Shown one piece after another: positions 44,631 to 53,222 of a DNA stretch of 64,000 nt (position 1 is the stretch's first letter; each line of letters begins with the position of its first letter). A model generated the notes under the pieces. It was not told the origin of the DNA and searched no databases. It was given only the letters and a program-made list of their open reading frames with translations. Both the position numbers and the translations under genes were made by a program. Origin of the DNA: Rummeliibacillus pycnus (GTDB taxonomy: Bacteria > Bacillota > Bacilli > Bacillales_A > Planococcaceae); contig NZ_KZ614145.1 of the NCBI RefSeq assembly GCF_002884495.1, forward strand, positions 1,178,001 through 1,242,000, written 5' to 3'.

Positions 44631-45446
44631 CGGGGTGACTTTTATCCGTATTTCTTTCAGCCATTCTTCTGAATGATTTGAAATAATCCCATCAACAATT
44701 TTTCGAATATATAAAGGACCCTCTGTTTGATACTTGTTTATTTCGATAAAACGTAATAGTTTTTCTATGTATTGAAAATCTTCATCCATTTTCTCTCTCC
44801 ATCTAATTACTACGAAATCTCCTGCTTCAACATGGGTTATCGTATCCAATTGTTTATGAACGGGTTGATCAACTAATAAGAAAATGCCATTGTATGATGA
44901 TGGTTTATATTCTTGATTTTCAATATACATTAAATAGCCAACATTGCCAATTACGATAGGTACTATATGTTCATAGTGCGTTTTCAATTGACGAAGTTCG
45001 GCTTCAATTTCTTTTAGTGATCCGACTTTTTTGTTCACTTGAATCATGTTGTGCGATTCAATATGTTGAACATAAGGTTTCCCAATTACGGTATCATCTT
45101 TGGTATTTTCTAATTCCAAAACACGAGAGAATAAACTTTTCTCGATTCGTTTTAATACCTCGATTTTCTCACGTGTAATTTTTCTAACATTTTCTAATAT
45201 AGATATAAAATCATCTAAACTACGATTCTCGAGCTGTCTTTTAATATCTTTTAGTGGTACCCCCATCATTTTCAGGTATAAAATGATATCCAATTCTTTA
45301 AATTGTTCGATAGAATAGTAACGATACCCAGTCCCTAAATCCACTTCATAAGGTCGAAACAACCCAATTTCATCATAATAACGGAGCGTTTTAATGGAAA
45401 TATTATTCAGTCTCGCCATCTGACCAATCGAAAGTTTATTTTTCAT
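44616..45446 (-). CDS. MerR-family regulator with effector-binding domain
   Basis: A 276-residue BmrR-like activator. The winged helix-turn-helix is MKNKLSIGQMARLNNISIKT followed by LRYYDEIGLFRP and GYRYY; a coiled-coil dimerisation helix follows, then a GyrI-like effector domain (about 125-270). The ATG at 45446 has GAGAGGA ahead; 18 more codons upstream have none. The last codons (VTPLTLH) encode the -35 box and first half of the MFS operator, so gene and target are physically merged. The ligand is unknown. Confidence 0.9.
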   Translation of the reverse strand: MKNKLSIGQMARLNNISIKTLRYYDEIGLFRPYEVDLGTGYRYYSIEQFKELDIILYLKMMGVPLKDIKRQLENRSLDDFISILENVRKITREKIEVLKRIEKSLFSRVLELENTKDDTVIGKPYVQHIESHNMIQVNKKVGSLKEIEAELRQLKTHYEHIVPIVIGNVGYLMYIENQEYKPSSYNGIFLLVDQPVHKQLDTITHVEAGDFVVIRWREKMDEDFQYIEKLLRFIEINKYQTEGPLYIRKIVDGIISNHSEEWLKEIRIKVTPLTLH

Positions 45447-45584
45447 GTTTGATCCTCTCTTTATACTTCTGTTGATCCTATTATAAGATATCCCTATCAA
45501 TAATTTACAATATTTTCTGTATTTCCTTCAAATTTTCTATTTTTCTCTATTTTTTTAAGATAAAAGAATAATTCTATAAAAAAA

Positions 45585-45611
45585 GAGCAAAGAGTTATGT
45601 CCTCTTTGCTC
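45585..45611 (-). terminator. Terminator of the TetR-ABC-OsmC operon
   Basis: GAGCAAAGAG (45585-45594) pairs with CTCTTTGCTC (45602-45611), then seven T on the minus strand. Confidence 0.92.
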
Positions 45612-45625
45612 AATGTTCACATATT

Positions 45626-46048
45626 CTATTCAATCGGTACATTTTCTCCATTTAAAATAAGAGAGTGAGTAATTTCTGCTTTTAATGATGCAGAGACTGC
45701 ACAATATTTTTCTTCTCCTAATTTGATGGCTCTCCATACTTTATGTGCGTCGATCTCTCCATCTACTTTAAAAGTAAGGTGTACTGCTGTGAATGCTGTA
45801 GGCATTTCTTCACGTCGCGTACCATCTACAACAATGTCTAAATTAGCGATTTTGTCTAAATGTGGTTTTAATATCATCGTGACGTCTATACCAATACATC
45901 CTGCTAAAGAGCTTAAAAGCATTTCAGTTGGAGTTGGCGCCTTGCCATCTCCACCATAATTAGCTGTTGCATCCATAGCCATTTTGTATCCTGATGCACC
46001 TACTGCTTCAAATGCACGACCACCTTGCCATTTTGCTGTAACTTGCAT
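45626..46048 (-). CDS. OsmC family peroxidase-like protein
   Basis: A 140-residue OsmC/Ohr-fold protein with both family cysteines, Cys51 in AGCIGID and Cys116 in EKYCAVS, which reduce organic hydroperoxides or handle sulfur species. It is the last gene of a five-gene operon led by a TetR regulator and an amino-acid ABC transporter, 12 bases behind the ATPase. The pairing suggests the imported compound is a sulfur-containing or redox-active amino acid such as cystine; this is inference. Confidence 0.86.
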   Translation of the reverse strand: MQVTAKWQGGRAFEAVGASGYKMAMDATANYGGDGKAPTPTEMLLSSLAGCIGIDVTMILKPHLDKIANLDIVVDGTRREEMPTAFTAVHLTFKVDGEIDAHKVWRAIKLGEEKYCAVSASLKAEITHSLILNGENVPIE

Positions 46049-46060
46049 GCTTGTTCCTCC

Positions 46061-46807
46061 TTAGAATTCGTTTACTTGCTTCAAAAATTGTTGGGCTCTT
46101 TCTGTTTGCGGATGTTCAAAAAATACTTTTGGCTCTGCATCTTCTACAATTACTCCATCTGCCATAAATAAAATTCGATCTGCTACATGTTTTGCGAAGT
46201 TCATCTCATGTGTAACAATCATCATAGTCATGCCTTCTTCCGCTAGACTTTTCATGACTTTTAGAACTTCACCAACTAGTTCTGGATCGAGTGCTGAAGT
46301 AGGTTCATCAAATAGCATAAGTTGAGGTTCCATTGCTAAGGCTCTTGCGATGGCTACACGTTGCTGTTGACCACCTGAAAGTTGAGATGGGTAGCTATCT
46401 TCTTTATCCGCTAATCCAACTCTTTGCAACAAATTAGAAGCAATTTGATATGCTTGATCTTTTTGCATTTTCTTGACAACTAATAATGCTTCCATTACAT
46501 TTTCTGCAACTGTTTTATGCGGATATAAATTAAATTGCTGGAACACCATTCCTGTTTCTTGCCGAATCGCATAAATCGCCTTTTGCAGAACTTTTTTTGG
46601 AGCTTTTGCATCAATTTCATGTTGATTTATAATGATCTTACCTGCAGTAATTTTTTCTAAGCCATTGATACATCTTAAGAATGTACTTTTACCAGAACCA
46701 CTAGGTCCAATAACAGCTACTACTTGATGTGCAGGAATGGATAATGTTAAATTCTTTAATACTTCATGACTACCATAGTTTTTGTATAATTGTTGAATTT
46801 CTATCAT
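46061..46807 (-). CDS. Amino-acid ABC transporter ATP-binding protein
   Basis: A 248-residue ATPase of the polar amino-acid (GlnQ/HisP) class: Walker [11 protein letters not shown]-loop [12 protein letters not shown], signature [15 protein letters not shown], Walker [14 protein letters not shown] and H-loop VTHEM. The ATG of [10 protein letters not shown] is preferred since AGGAGGT is seven bases ahead. It powers the permease encoded just upstream; substrate class inferred from family. Confidence 0.93.
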   Translation of the reverse strand: MIEIQQLYKNYGSHEVLKNLTLSIPAHQVVAVIGPSGSGKSTFLRCINGLEKITAGKIIINQHEIDAKAPKKVLQKAIYAIRQETGMVFQQFNLYPHKTVAENVMEALLVVKKMQKDQAYQIASNLLQRVGLADKEDSYPSQLSGGQQQRVAIARALAMEPQLMLFDEPTSALDPELVGEVLKVMKSLAEEGMTMMIVTHEMNFAKHVADRILFMADGVIVEDAEPKVFFEHPQTERAQQFLKQVNEF

Positions 46808-46819
46808 TTTCCGCACCTC

Positions 46820-47461
46820 CTAGTAAACCGATAACCGTTTTTCTATTTTGTTTAATATAAATGTAAAGAGTGTACTCATGATCCAATACATAATTCCGAT
46901 TGAAAGATAAAACGGCATGTATACATAATATTGTGCAACTAATAGTTGTGCTGAACGCATCAGCTCTGTTACTGCTATGACTGAAACCAAAGATGTTTCT
47001 TTTAGCATACCGACAAATGTATTACCAAGAGGTGGAATTGCATAGCGAATAGCTTGAGGGATAATAATACGGCGCATTGCTTGCTTTTCTGTCATCCCTG
47101 TTGCTAAAGCTGCCTCTGTTTGCCCCTTTGGTACAGATTGAATAGCACCTCGGAAAGCTTCTGATACATATGCACCGATATTAATACTCAAAGCAATATA
47201 AGCTGCTGTTAATGGGCCAAGTTCTATTCCGTAATCAACCAAACCATAATAGACAATGACAATTTGTACAAGTGGTGGTGTTCCTCGAATAATCGATACA
47301 TAGGCTCTAGCAATATTACGCAGAAAGCGATTGCCCTTAATACGAGCAATCGCAGCAAGTAAGCCTATTATTAAGCCAAAGAACATGGATACCACTGTAA
47401 TCAATAATGTGTAATATGCCCCTTTTAAAAGAAAGGGAATATTTTCAATGACTAAATCCAT
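46820..47461 (-). CDS. Amino-acid ABC transporter permease
   Basis: A 213-residue permease of the His/Glu/Gln/Arg family with about five membrane helices. The EAA loop that docks to the ATPase is seen as EAALATGMTEKQAMRRIIIP, and RGTPPLVQIVIVYYG is typical of the family. It probably acts as a homodimer. It is third gene of the TetR-led operon, between binding protein and ATPase genes. Confidence 0.92.
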   Translation of the reverse strand: MDLVIENIPFLLKGAYYTLLITVVSMFFGLIIGLLAAIARIKGNRFLRNIARAYVSIIRGTPPLVQIVIVYYGLVDYGIELGPLTAAYIALSINIGAYVSEAFRGAIQSVPKGQTEAALATGMTEKQAMRRIIIPQAIRYAIPPLGNTFVGMLKETSLVSVIAVTELMRSAQLLVAQYYVYMPFYLSIGIMYWIMSTLFTFILNKIEKRLSVY

Positions 47462-47479
47462 GTATGTTTCCTACTTTCC

Positions 47480-48310
47480 TTATTCTGCCGGTGGTTCTTC
47501 ACCAAACCATTTAACGAAGATTTTTTTATAAGTACCGTCATTTTTCATATCTTCTAATGCTTTGTTAATCGCTTTAACTAATTTTGGATTTCCTTTTTTC
47601 ACAGCAACTGCCGCTTTGTCAGCTTTAATTGCATCGCCGACAGCTTTAATTTTATAGCCATTTTTTTCGACGATTGGTTTTAATGCATAGACATTATTGA
47701 TGGTTGCATCAATTCGGCCTGCATCTAAATCTTTTAATGTTGTGATGACATCATCGTATGTGTTAATTTTGAAGTCACCAACTTTAGGCATTAAATCATT
47801 CCGTAAATAAGTTTCATCGTTTGTTCCTAGACCTACACCAATTGTTTTACCTTTGAAGTCATTTACTGATTTGATGTTCGTGTTATCAGCTTTTACAATT
47901 GCCTTCACTTCATTTGTAATATAAGGGTCAGAGAAGTCGATTGCTCTTTTACGTTCATCTGTAATGGTCACTTGACTGACAAGTGCATCAAATTTTCCTT
48001 TTTGTAATCCTGGGATTAATCCTGAAAAATCTTGTGCAACAAATTTTGCTTTAACATTCATACGTTTTGCAATTTCTTTAGCAATATCTACGTCAAATCC
48101 AGTATATTGATGATCTTTTCCCATGAAGTTGTATGGAGCATAAGTCCCCATAATCCCAATAGTCATTTCACCTTTGTCTTGAATATTTTGTAGTTGATCT
48201 GTGTAATTGTTACCGTGATTAACATCTTTTTTAGCACCCATACTTCCGCAAGCACTTAGAATCAGTACTGCTACGGCAACAAAACTTATTAACCATTTTG
48301 TTTTTTTCAC
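47480..48310 (-). CDS. Amino-acid ABC transporter substrate-binding lipoprotein
   Basis: A 276-residue lipoprotein with signal peptide and lipobox LSAC (Cys21), followed by the two-lobed family 3 solute-binding fold: APYNFMGKDHQYTGFDVDIA, the family signature, sits near residue 58, and GKTIGVGLGTNDE near 155. It captures a polar amino acid outside the membrane. It follows the TetR gene by 16 bases. Confidence 0.92.
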   Translation of the reverse strand: MKKTKWLISFVAVAVLILSACGSMGAKKDVNHGNNYTDQLQNIQDKGEMTIGIMGTYAPYNFMGKDHQYTGFDVDIAKEIAKRMNVKAKFVAQDFSGLIPGLQKGKFDALVSQVTITDERKRAIDFSDPYITNEVKAIVKADNTNIKSVNDFKGKTIGVGLGTNDETYLRNDLMPKVGDFKINTYDDVITTLKDLDAGRIDATINNVYALKPIVEKNGYKIKAVGDAIKADKAAVAVKKGNPKLVKAINKALEDMKNDGTYKKIFVKWFGEEPPAE

Positions 48311-48326
48311 TTGTTATCCTCCTATT

Positions 48327-48953
48327 TCATACACCGAAAATACCAAAAAATTCAAAGTGTACAGTTTCCTCAATTAATTCTTGTAATGATTTGTCAGCAA
48401 ATGGATGATTTTCGCTTCGTTCGTTAAATAACCATCTAGATAGCACACCTTCCAGCAAACTCATGATAAACACAGCTTGCATTTTAGGTTCAATAGGTTG
48501 ATTAAGCATGCCTAATTCTTTTGCTCTTCTAATATTATTGGCAAAAGCTGCTTCCATATCAGCTTTAATTTCATCCACTTTTTGTTGTAACAACGGCTGA
48601 GAATGGATTCCTTTTAACAGTATGTGCATTAAATAAGAATTTTCCTCGGCAAAACGAAAAATATGTACAAATAAATGACTAGAGGACACGACCGATTCTT
48701 GAACCGAAGCTTTCGATTTTCGATAGCCAATCGCAATTGCCTCTAAAATATTTTTACGTCCGTCTTCTAGCATCTTCAATGCAATGGCTTCTTTACTTTT
48801 GAAATACCAGTAAAACGTACCTTGCGAAACATTCGCCTGGGCTACAATATCCGAAATTTTCGTATTCTCATAACCAACAGTAGCGAATAATTCAAGTGCT
48901 ACCTTAATCAATTGTTGCTCTCTCTCTTGTCTACGAACATCTGCCTGCACCAT
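48327..48953 (-). CDS. TetR-family transcriptional regulator
   Basis: A 208-residue repressor-type regulator. The N-terminal helix-turn-helix is visible as LFATVGYENTKISDIVAQAN followed by VSQGTFYWYFKSKEAI. The ligand domain is unlike others I know. The ATG at 48953 follows GAGGTG; a longer reading adds ten residues without a ribosome site. First gene of a five-gene operon; a palindrome between its promoter and start suggests autorepression. Confidence 0.92.
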   Translation of the reverse strand: MVQADVRRQEREQQLIKVALELFATVGYENTKISDIVAQANVSQGTFYWYFKSKEAIALKMLEDGRKNILEAIAIGYRKSKASVQESVVSSSHLFVHIFRFAEENSYLMHILLKGIHSQPLLQQKVDEIKADMEAAFANNIRRAKELGMLNQPIEPKMQAVFIMSLLEGVLSRWLFNERSENHPFADKSLQELIEETVHFEFFGIFGV

Positions 48954-48968
48954 TTTGTTCACCTCGAC

Positions 48969-49016
48969 TGACTCATTAGTCAATTAAATCCTATAAGATT
49001 ACTATATATTAGTCAA
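48969..49016 (-). promoter_or_regulatory. Promoter and probable TetR operator
   Basis: TTGACT (49011-49016) and TAGGAT (48988-48993) lie 17 bases apart on the minus strand. Just downstream, 48969-48982 is the palindrome TGACTaaTgAGTCA. TTGACTAAT occurs at both the -35 and the operator, so the regulator may bind two sites. Confidence 0.65.
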
Positions 49017-49078
49017 TAGTTTTGACTTAATTTTTTTAGAAAAATAAATAAAATGTAAATGTATTCATATAATTAATA

Positions 49079-49117
49079 AAAAAAGACTGCCAACAAACTG
49101 GAGTTCGTCTACAGTCT
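49079..49117 (-). terminator. Terminator after the C39-like gene
   Basis: AGACTG/CAGTCT outer stem with inner ACGAAC/GTTTGT; six or more T follow on the minus strand. Confidence 0.82.
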
Positions 49118-49159
49118 AAGTACTATTGTTAAGAATAATTCTCTGTATTCTAACTTTAA

Positions 49160-49693
49160 TTACATGAAAACAATTCCACGACCTGTAAAGCTAGCTAAGA
49201 ATCTTTTTTCTGGTACACTGCTATTGGATTTCCCCCATTTTGATGGATCTCGGAAGGTAATCTTATATTCACCGTTTTCTTTGTGTCTTCCACACGCAAC
49301 GATCAGGTGCCCTCCTTTTCGACCATCTTCCGCAAGTTGACCAGTGACGGAGACAATAACAGGTCCGTTATTTGTTAGTAATTTTTCAAGTTCTTCGCCA
49401 TCTTGTATAGCAATAGGTTTTGCTTTCAAGCCAAAATTTGTGGCAATATTTGCTAAACCTTGATGAATCCATCCTTTTTCACAATATGCATTTAATTGGA
49501 TACCTTCCGTGAGTAGTTCATAAGACGAAGCAACACGTATTTGATAATGCCCCATAATCATACGAATACATGCTAGACCACAAACACTTTCTCCCCAGTA
49601 ATCGGCATCTTTTCCTTCAACAAGTACATTTTCTGGCCATTCGCCTTTTTCAAAATGCTGCCCGAAACGTGGTATATTCAGACAATAGTTCAA
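49160..49693 (-). CDS. Peptidase C39-like cysteine peptidase
   Basis: A 177-residue papain-fold protein (Peptidase_C39_2 type). The catalytic Cys38 lies in ESVCGLACIRMI, the His in GGHLIVACGR and an Asp in FRDPSKWG. There is no signal peptide or membrane segment, so it acts in the cytosol, unlike bacteriocin-processing C39 domains fused to ABC exporters. The start is TTG with GGGAG ahead. The substrate is unknown. It is monocistronic. Confidence 0.8.
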   Translation of the reverse strand: MNYCLNIPRFGQHFEKGEWPENVLVEGKDADYWGESVCGLACIRMIMGHYQIRVASSYELLTEGIQLNAYCEKGWIHQGLANIATNFGLKAKPIAIQDGEELEKLLTNNGPVIVSVTGQLAEDGRKGGHLIVACGRHKENGEYKITFRDPSKWGKSNSSVPEKRFLASFTGRGIVFM

Positions 49694-49842
49694 AATTGTT
49701 TTCTCCCTTCAAAATAACAATATGTAATGATTTTTTTAAAGAATTCGCATTAGTATATATCTTAATGATAGGTGGCGTTCGCAATAGAGTTCTACTATGT
49801 AAAAGGGAAGCACACATTTAAATATGGCTTCCCTCCGTATGT

Positions 49843-50562
49843 TTACTCTTGTTCAAGCGGACAATAACCACAAGCACCGAGTCCTGGAATATCCTTTGAT
49901 AAACAGCATGATTTTCGAATTGGCTGATTAACTAACGATGAAGGTGCTAACCCTTTTGTATACTCATAAAATAAGGATTTTTCGCTAAAACGGGCCCATA
50001 CTTCTTTTGATTCTAACATTTCTAAATCATCCATTGCACGGTCAGCAAGTAATGGATCATCAAGCAATTTTGCATACACACCTACGATATGAACGAAAAA
50101 ATTATCCCATATAACACGGGGTGAAATAGATGTTGTATTGCGTAAATCCTGGACAATTTGATAGCACTGTTTGTATAAAATCGTTGACATCACATATTCA
50201 CGTTCGGAATCATTGACATAACGCCAGTCATTTGGATTGGCAAACATACAAACCGTATAGAGGCCATTTTCTTTCGTAGCATCAAATTGTAAATCACGTT
50301 CATGGCCATCCCAAATTTCATCGTAAGCCGTAAGCATATAAAATTGCATTGCGATAAATTGTCCGTAGCGTTTTGAAAAATGCGAAATGGCTGCTGTTTT
50401 CGATGCGGCATTCGTAATGCCAAGCATTAAGTCAGCAAACTCTCCTTCTTGGAAAAATTCTTTGTGCACTCGTTCAAGTGTAAAAAGAGAGCGTTTTGGT
50501 ATTGTTGTATAAACATTGTACGAATCAAGCATTAAAACTTGATCCATTGTAAGTGTTGGCAT
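49843..50562 (-). CDS. FhuF-like [2Fe-2S] iron reductase
   Basis: A 239-residue protein whose C-terminus has the FhuF cluster motif Cys219-Cys220-x10-Cys231-x2-Cys234 (KSCCLSKDIPGLGACGYCPL). FhuF-family proteins reduce ferric siderophores in the cytosol. The N-terminal 200 residues are helical, as in the family. No siderophore uptake genes or clear Fur box are next to it. A decayed preQ1-like element lies 200 bases upstream; there is no evidence it controls this gene. Confidence 0.82.
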   Translation of the reverse strand: MPTLTMDQVLMLDSYNVYTTIPKRSLFTLERVHKEFFQEGEFADLMLGITNAASKTAAISHFSKRYGQFIAMQFYMLTAYDEIWDGHERDLQFDATKENGLYTVCMFANPNDWRYVNDSEREYVMSTILYKQCYQIVQDLRNTTSISPRVIWDNFFVHIVGVYAKLLDDPLLADRAMDDLEMLESKEVWARFSEKSLFYEYTKGLAPSSLVNQPIRKSCCLSKDIPGLGACGYCPLEQE

Positions 50563-50767
50563 TGTATCACCTGTTTATTTCATAATATTTCTTCTCTATC
50601 ATATTACAATTTTTGATTTTTAGCTAAAATGATACTTTCTCGGGAAAATGGGATGAGCACTATTGATAGACTCAAACTATTTCAATTTTTTCTCCGATAT
50701 GTATCAATGTCTTTAATGACTTTACTTGCTACTAAATCATCAATTCATTTGAGATGATTGAACAAAT

Positions 50768-50848
50768 GAAAAATGCCATGAGCACAAAAGTGGGCATGGC
50801 ATTTTTCTGTTCCATAGTCTTATAGAGAGGTTTTACGATGAACCTCTT
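50768..50848 (-). promoter_or_regulatory. Decayed preQ1-I riboswitch with intact terminator
   Basis: On the minus strand AGAGGTTC opens a P1 hairpin closed by CCTCT, followed by an A-rich tail and CTA, then a terminator ATGCCATG/CATGGCAT with T tract (50768-50806). It aligns over about 85 bases with the intact element at 52694-52778. Two key features are lost: the base before CCTCT is A instead of the ligand-pairing C, and the pseudoknot TAG reads TCG. Confidence 0.65.
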
Positions 50849-50959
50849 AAAATTTAATCTTTTAAACTTAATCGTTAATCAAGAATTTGTATTGTCCTCA
50901 ATTACATTAAATGATTTACTTGGAAATTTAAAATGGATATGTAGCAAAATTGAATCTAC

Positions 50960-51622
50960 TTATTTTGCATACTTATCAACACGTTCTTCTAATTTTTCTC
51001 TCCATTTGTCAGCTAGTTCTGATACGTTTAGAATTTTTTTCATAGCTTCGACATCATTTGTGCGGTGAAAGTAAGTATCCATACAAAATAGAACAGAGAC
51101 CTCTTCGGGATGTCTTTTCACTAAAGAAATCTTGGAATCACTGCTTACAGTACCTTCCTTTAAGACTCTACATAAATAACCTACAAATCCAGTCTCCACA
51201 AGTCTCTTTAAAATAAGTGGATGACCTACTCTCCTTGAAATGGTGTTACATGGAATTCTCCCTTGTGTAATCTGAATGATGGCATCCCCAACCTGAAAAA
51301 TATCGCCAATACAAACGTTTTCCTCTAACATATTAGTAACCGTTAAATTTTCTCCAAAAGCAGCTGCATCTAAGGGTTTTCCAAATTCTTTTTCCCATTT
51401 TGCATAATGTTCAAATGGGTAAATACATACCGCTCTATCAAGTCCACCATGATGTTTTAAGTCTGCTACACCATCCCCACGAAATCCATCTTTTGTTAAA
51501 TATGCTTCATGAATCGCTTGTTTACAAATTCCTGTATCCATTACTTGATCTTTTCCATATCTCATTTCCTTCGGTAAACCTATTGAAAAATTTACGATCT
51601 TTGCTATGTTATGCACTTCCAT
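50960..51622 (-). CDS. MOSC-domain protein
   Basis: A 220-residue protein with a MOSC domain (YiiM/YflK type). Typical segments are GVADLKHHGGLDRAVCIYPF, AFGENLTV and ITQGRIPCNTI, followed by a C-terminal three-helix part. MOSC proteins bind molybdenum cofactor and reduce N-hydroxylated compounds or transfer sulfur. The conserved Cys of RIPC is present. It is monocistronic; its transcript would run into the decayed riboswitch terminator. Confidence 0.88.
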   Translation of the reverse strand: MEVHNIAKIVNFSIGLPKEMRYGKDQVMDTGICKQAIHEAYLTKDGFRGDGVADLKHHGGLDRAVCIYPFEHYAKWEKEFGKPLDAAAFGENLTVTNMLEENVCIGDIFQVGDAIIQITQGRIPCNTISRRVGHPLILKRLVETGFVGYLCRVLKEGTVSSDSKISLVKRHPEEVSVLFCMDTYFHRTNDVEAMKKILNVSELADKWREKLEERVDKYAK

Positions 51623-52083
51623 CTGTTGTACCCCCTTATGTAACTAAAATACTGAAAATTTTCAATTATCATTAGTTCCTAATTATACCATATCCTCAAC
51701 CTTTTTCGTTTATATACTTAAACTCTCGCTTTCATCTAGGATGTTTATAGTAATTTTCATAACCCTGCCATGAACAACAAGAACTAGAGATATTGTGAGA
51801 GCAGTTTTTGGAAAACGCAGCTTCTATTCCCCCGTATCTTACTAATATCTGCATAAAAAAGGTACAGTCTCAAATAGAATCCTCATTGTGCATCATCATG
51901 ACATCTCCAATGGAATTTGATAACGAGCATTTTGCTTATAATAAAACAAAGACGAGAATATTGGTACATCCACATTCTCGTCTTCTTGTCATAACCCTAT
52001 CTATTAACAACGCATGAATAACCTGTCACGATAGCTAGCAATATTTGTACTTTGTTCCATTACCTTATCCAAGTAATGGAATT
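51623..52083. other. Gene-free stretch between queF and MOSC genes
   Basis: I find no supported gene; a 69-codon open frame here has no ribosome site or family. A terminator-like hairpin lies at 51949-51986 (AAGACGAGAAT/ATTCTCGTCTT, T-rich after), without an obvious gene to serve, and a smaller CCATTAC/GTAATGG hairpin at 52057-52079 just behind queF. Part of the region may be gene remnant. Confidence 0.4.
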
Positions 52084-52587
52084 TTATCGATTATCCACTT
52101 TTTCTGGATAAAGGTCGTGATTCATCAAGCGATGCTCAGCCATTTTCTCGTATTTTGTATTTGGGCGGCCATAATTACTCCATGGATCAATTGACAAACC
52201 ACCTCTAGGTGTAAATTTACCCCATACCTCAATATAACGAGGATCTAGTAGTTTAATCAAATCTTTCATAATAATATTGACACAGTCCTCATGGAAATCT
52301 CCATGATTTCGAAAACTGAACAAATACAACTTCAATGACTTACTTTCAACCAACTTCTTATCAGGGATGAAAGAAATATAAATAGTTGCAAAGTCTGGTT
52401 GACCTGTCATCGGACATAGACTTGTAAATTCTGGGCAATTGAATTTCACAAAGAAATCGTTCTCCGTATGTAAATTATCAACTGCTTCCAGTACGTCTGG
52501 ATTATATTCATATGAGTATTTTGTATTTTGATTGCCTAGTAGCGTTAAATCTTTTAATCCCTGTTCATTTGTTCTTCCTGACATCAT
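52084..52587 (-). CDS. queF: NADPH-dependent preQ0 reductase QueF
   Basis: A 167-residue enzyme of the tunnelling fold that reduces 7-cyano-7-deazaguanine (preQ0) to preQ1 on the way to queuosine in tRNA. The active-site Cys58 lies in [13 protein letters not shown] with Asp65, and the QueF signature ESKSLK is at 81-86. AAGGAGG precedes the ATG. A clear preQ1-I riboswitch with terminator lies upstream, giving feedback by the product. No other queuosine genes are in the window. Confidence 0.96.
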   Translation of the reverse strand: MMSGRTNEQGLKDLTLLGNQNTKYSYEYNPDVLEAVDNLHTENDFFVKFNCPEFTSLCPMTGQPDFATIYISFIPDKKLVESKSLKLYLFSFRNHGDFHEDCVNIIMKDLIKLLDPRYIEVWGKFTPRGGLSIDPWSNYGRPNTKYEKMAEHRLMNHDLYPEKVDNR

Positions 52588-52693
52588 GTTGCCTCCTTAA
52601 ATCGTAAAGATGCGCATAACTTAAACACCCCAAAACTAATATGAAAACTCCTTTATTTCAATAACCGGGTAATGAGAGCATCTGAAGCATAAT

Positions 52694-52778
52694 AAAAAAG
52701 CCATGTCCGCAAAAGTGGACATGGCATTATTCACATGCTCCATAGTTTTTTAGAGAGGGTTTGCGCTATGAACCTCTT
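52694..52778 (-). promoter_or_regulatory. preQ1-I riboswitch with terminator, controlling queF
   Basis: On the minus strand the aptamer (52742-52778) has P1 AGAGG/CCTCT, UUC after the first arm, C just before CCTCT for pairing with preQ1, and TAG able to form the pseudoknot with CTA in the A-rich tail. A terminator GCCATGTCC/GGACATGGC with six T follows (52694-52725). Ligand binding should favour termination. Confidence 0.9.
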
Positions 52779-52856
52779 ATTATTTTCATTAATATGATAC
52801 TTAACAATTTTAGGTTCGTCAAGAAAATATAGATGCTATCATTTTAAGGAGTACAT

Positions 52857-53183
52857 CTAATCATCCTCTACCTCTAAAAGATAGATTCCTTTTGTAAAAC
52901 CCCCCCGCTGTTCCTTTTTTGTCAAACGTATTTGTTCCAACTCTTGAAAAGAAACATTGTATACACTTAATGCAGCATGAACAAGTTCTAACACATCTGC
53001 TAATTCTTCTAATTCATCTTGTTGGCTAACTGATTCCTTAAATTCTAGTGCTTCTTCTTGCATTTTCAACTTAATTTCTGCTAAGTGCACTTCTGGAGCT
53101 AAAACTTTAGTTGTATATTGCTTACCATTCTTCGCAATTACTTCTGGTATTAAATCACGTACTAATTTATTGTATATTGGCAT
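52857..53183 (-). CDS. MazG-like nucleotide pyrophosphohydrolase
   Basis: A 108-residue all-alpha NTP pyrophosphatase relative. It begins MPIYNKLVRDLIPEVIAKNG and has the acidic metal-binding pair of helices: KMQEEALEFKES and DELEELADVLELVHA. It likely removes unwanted nucleotides. The family is sometimes labelled phosphoribosyl-ATP pyrophosphohydrolase-like. Upstream of it (53184-53222) is a short gap to the amidohydrolase gene on the same strand, so the two may be cotranscribed. Confidence 0.82.
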   Translation of the reverse strand: MPIYNKLVRDLIPEVIAKNGKQYTTKVLAPEVHLAEIKLKMQEEALEFKESVSQQDELEELADVLELVHAALSVYNVSFQELEQIRLTKKEQRGGFTKGIYLLEVEDD

Positions 53184-53222
53184 TTTGGATTCACCTCTTT
53201 TAAACCATTACATTCATGCTTT

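Noticed and set aside
48969-48982. Fur or Zur box upstream of the TetR operon
   Set aside because: The palindrome TGACT-N4-AGTCA does not resemble Fur-family sites and fits a TetR operator better.
51808-52017. 69-codon plus-strand frame between MOSC and queF
   Set aside because: No ribosome site, no recognisable family, and it runs across a terminator hairpin.
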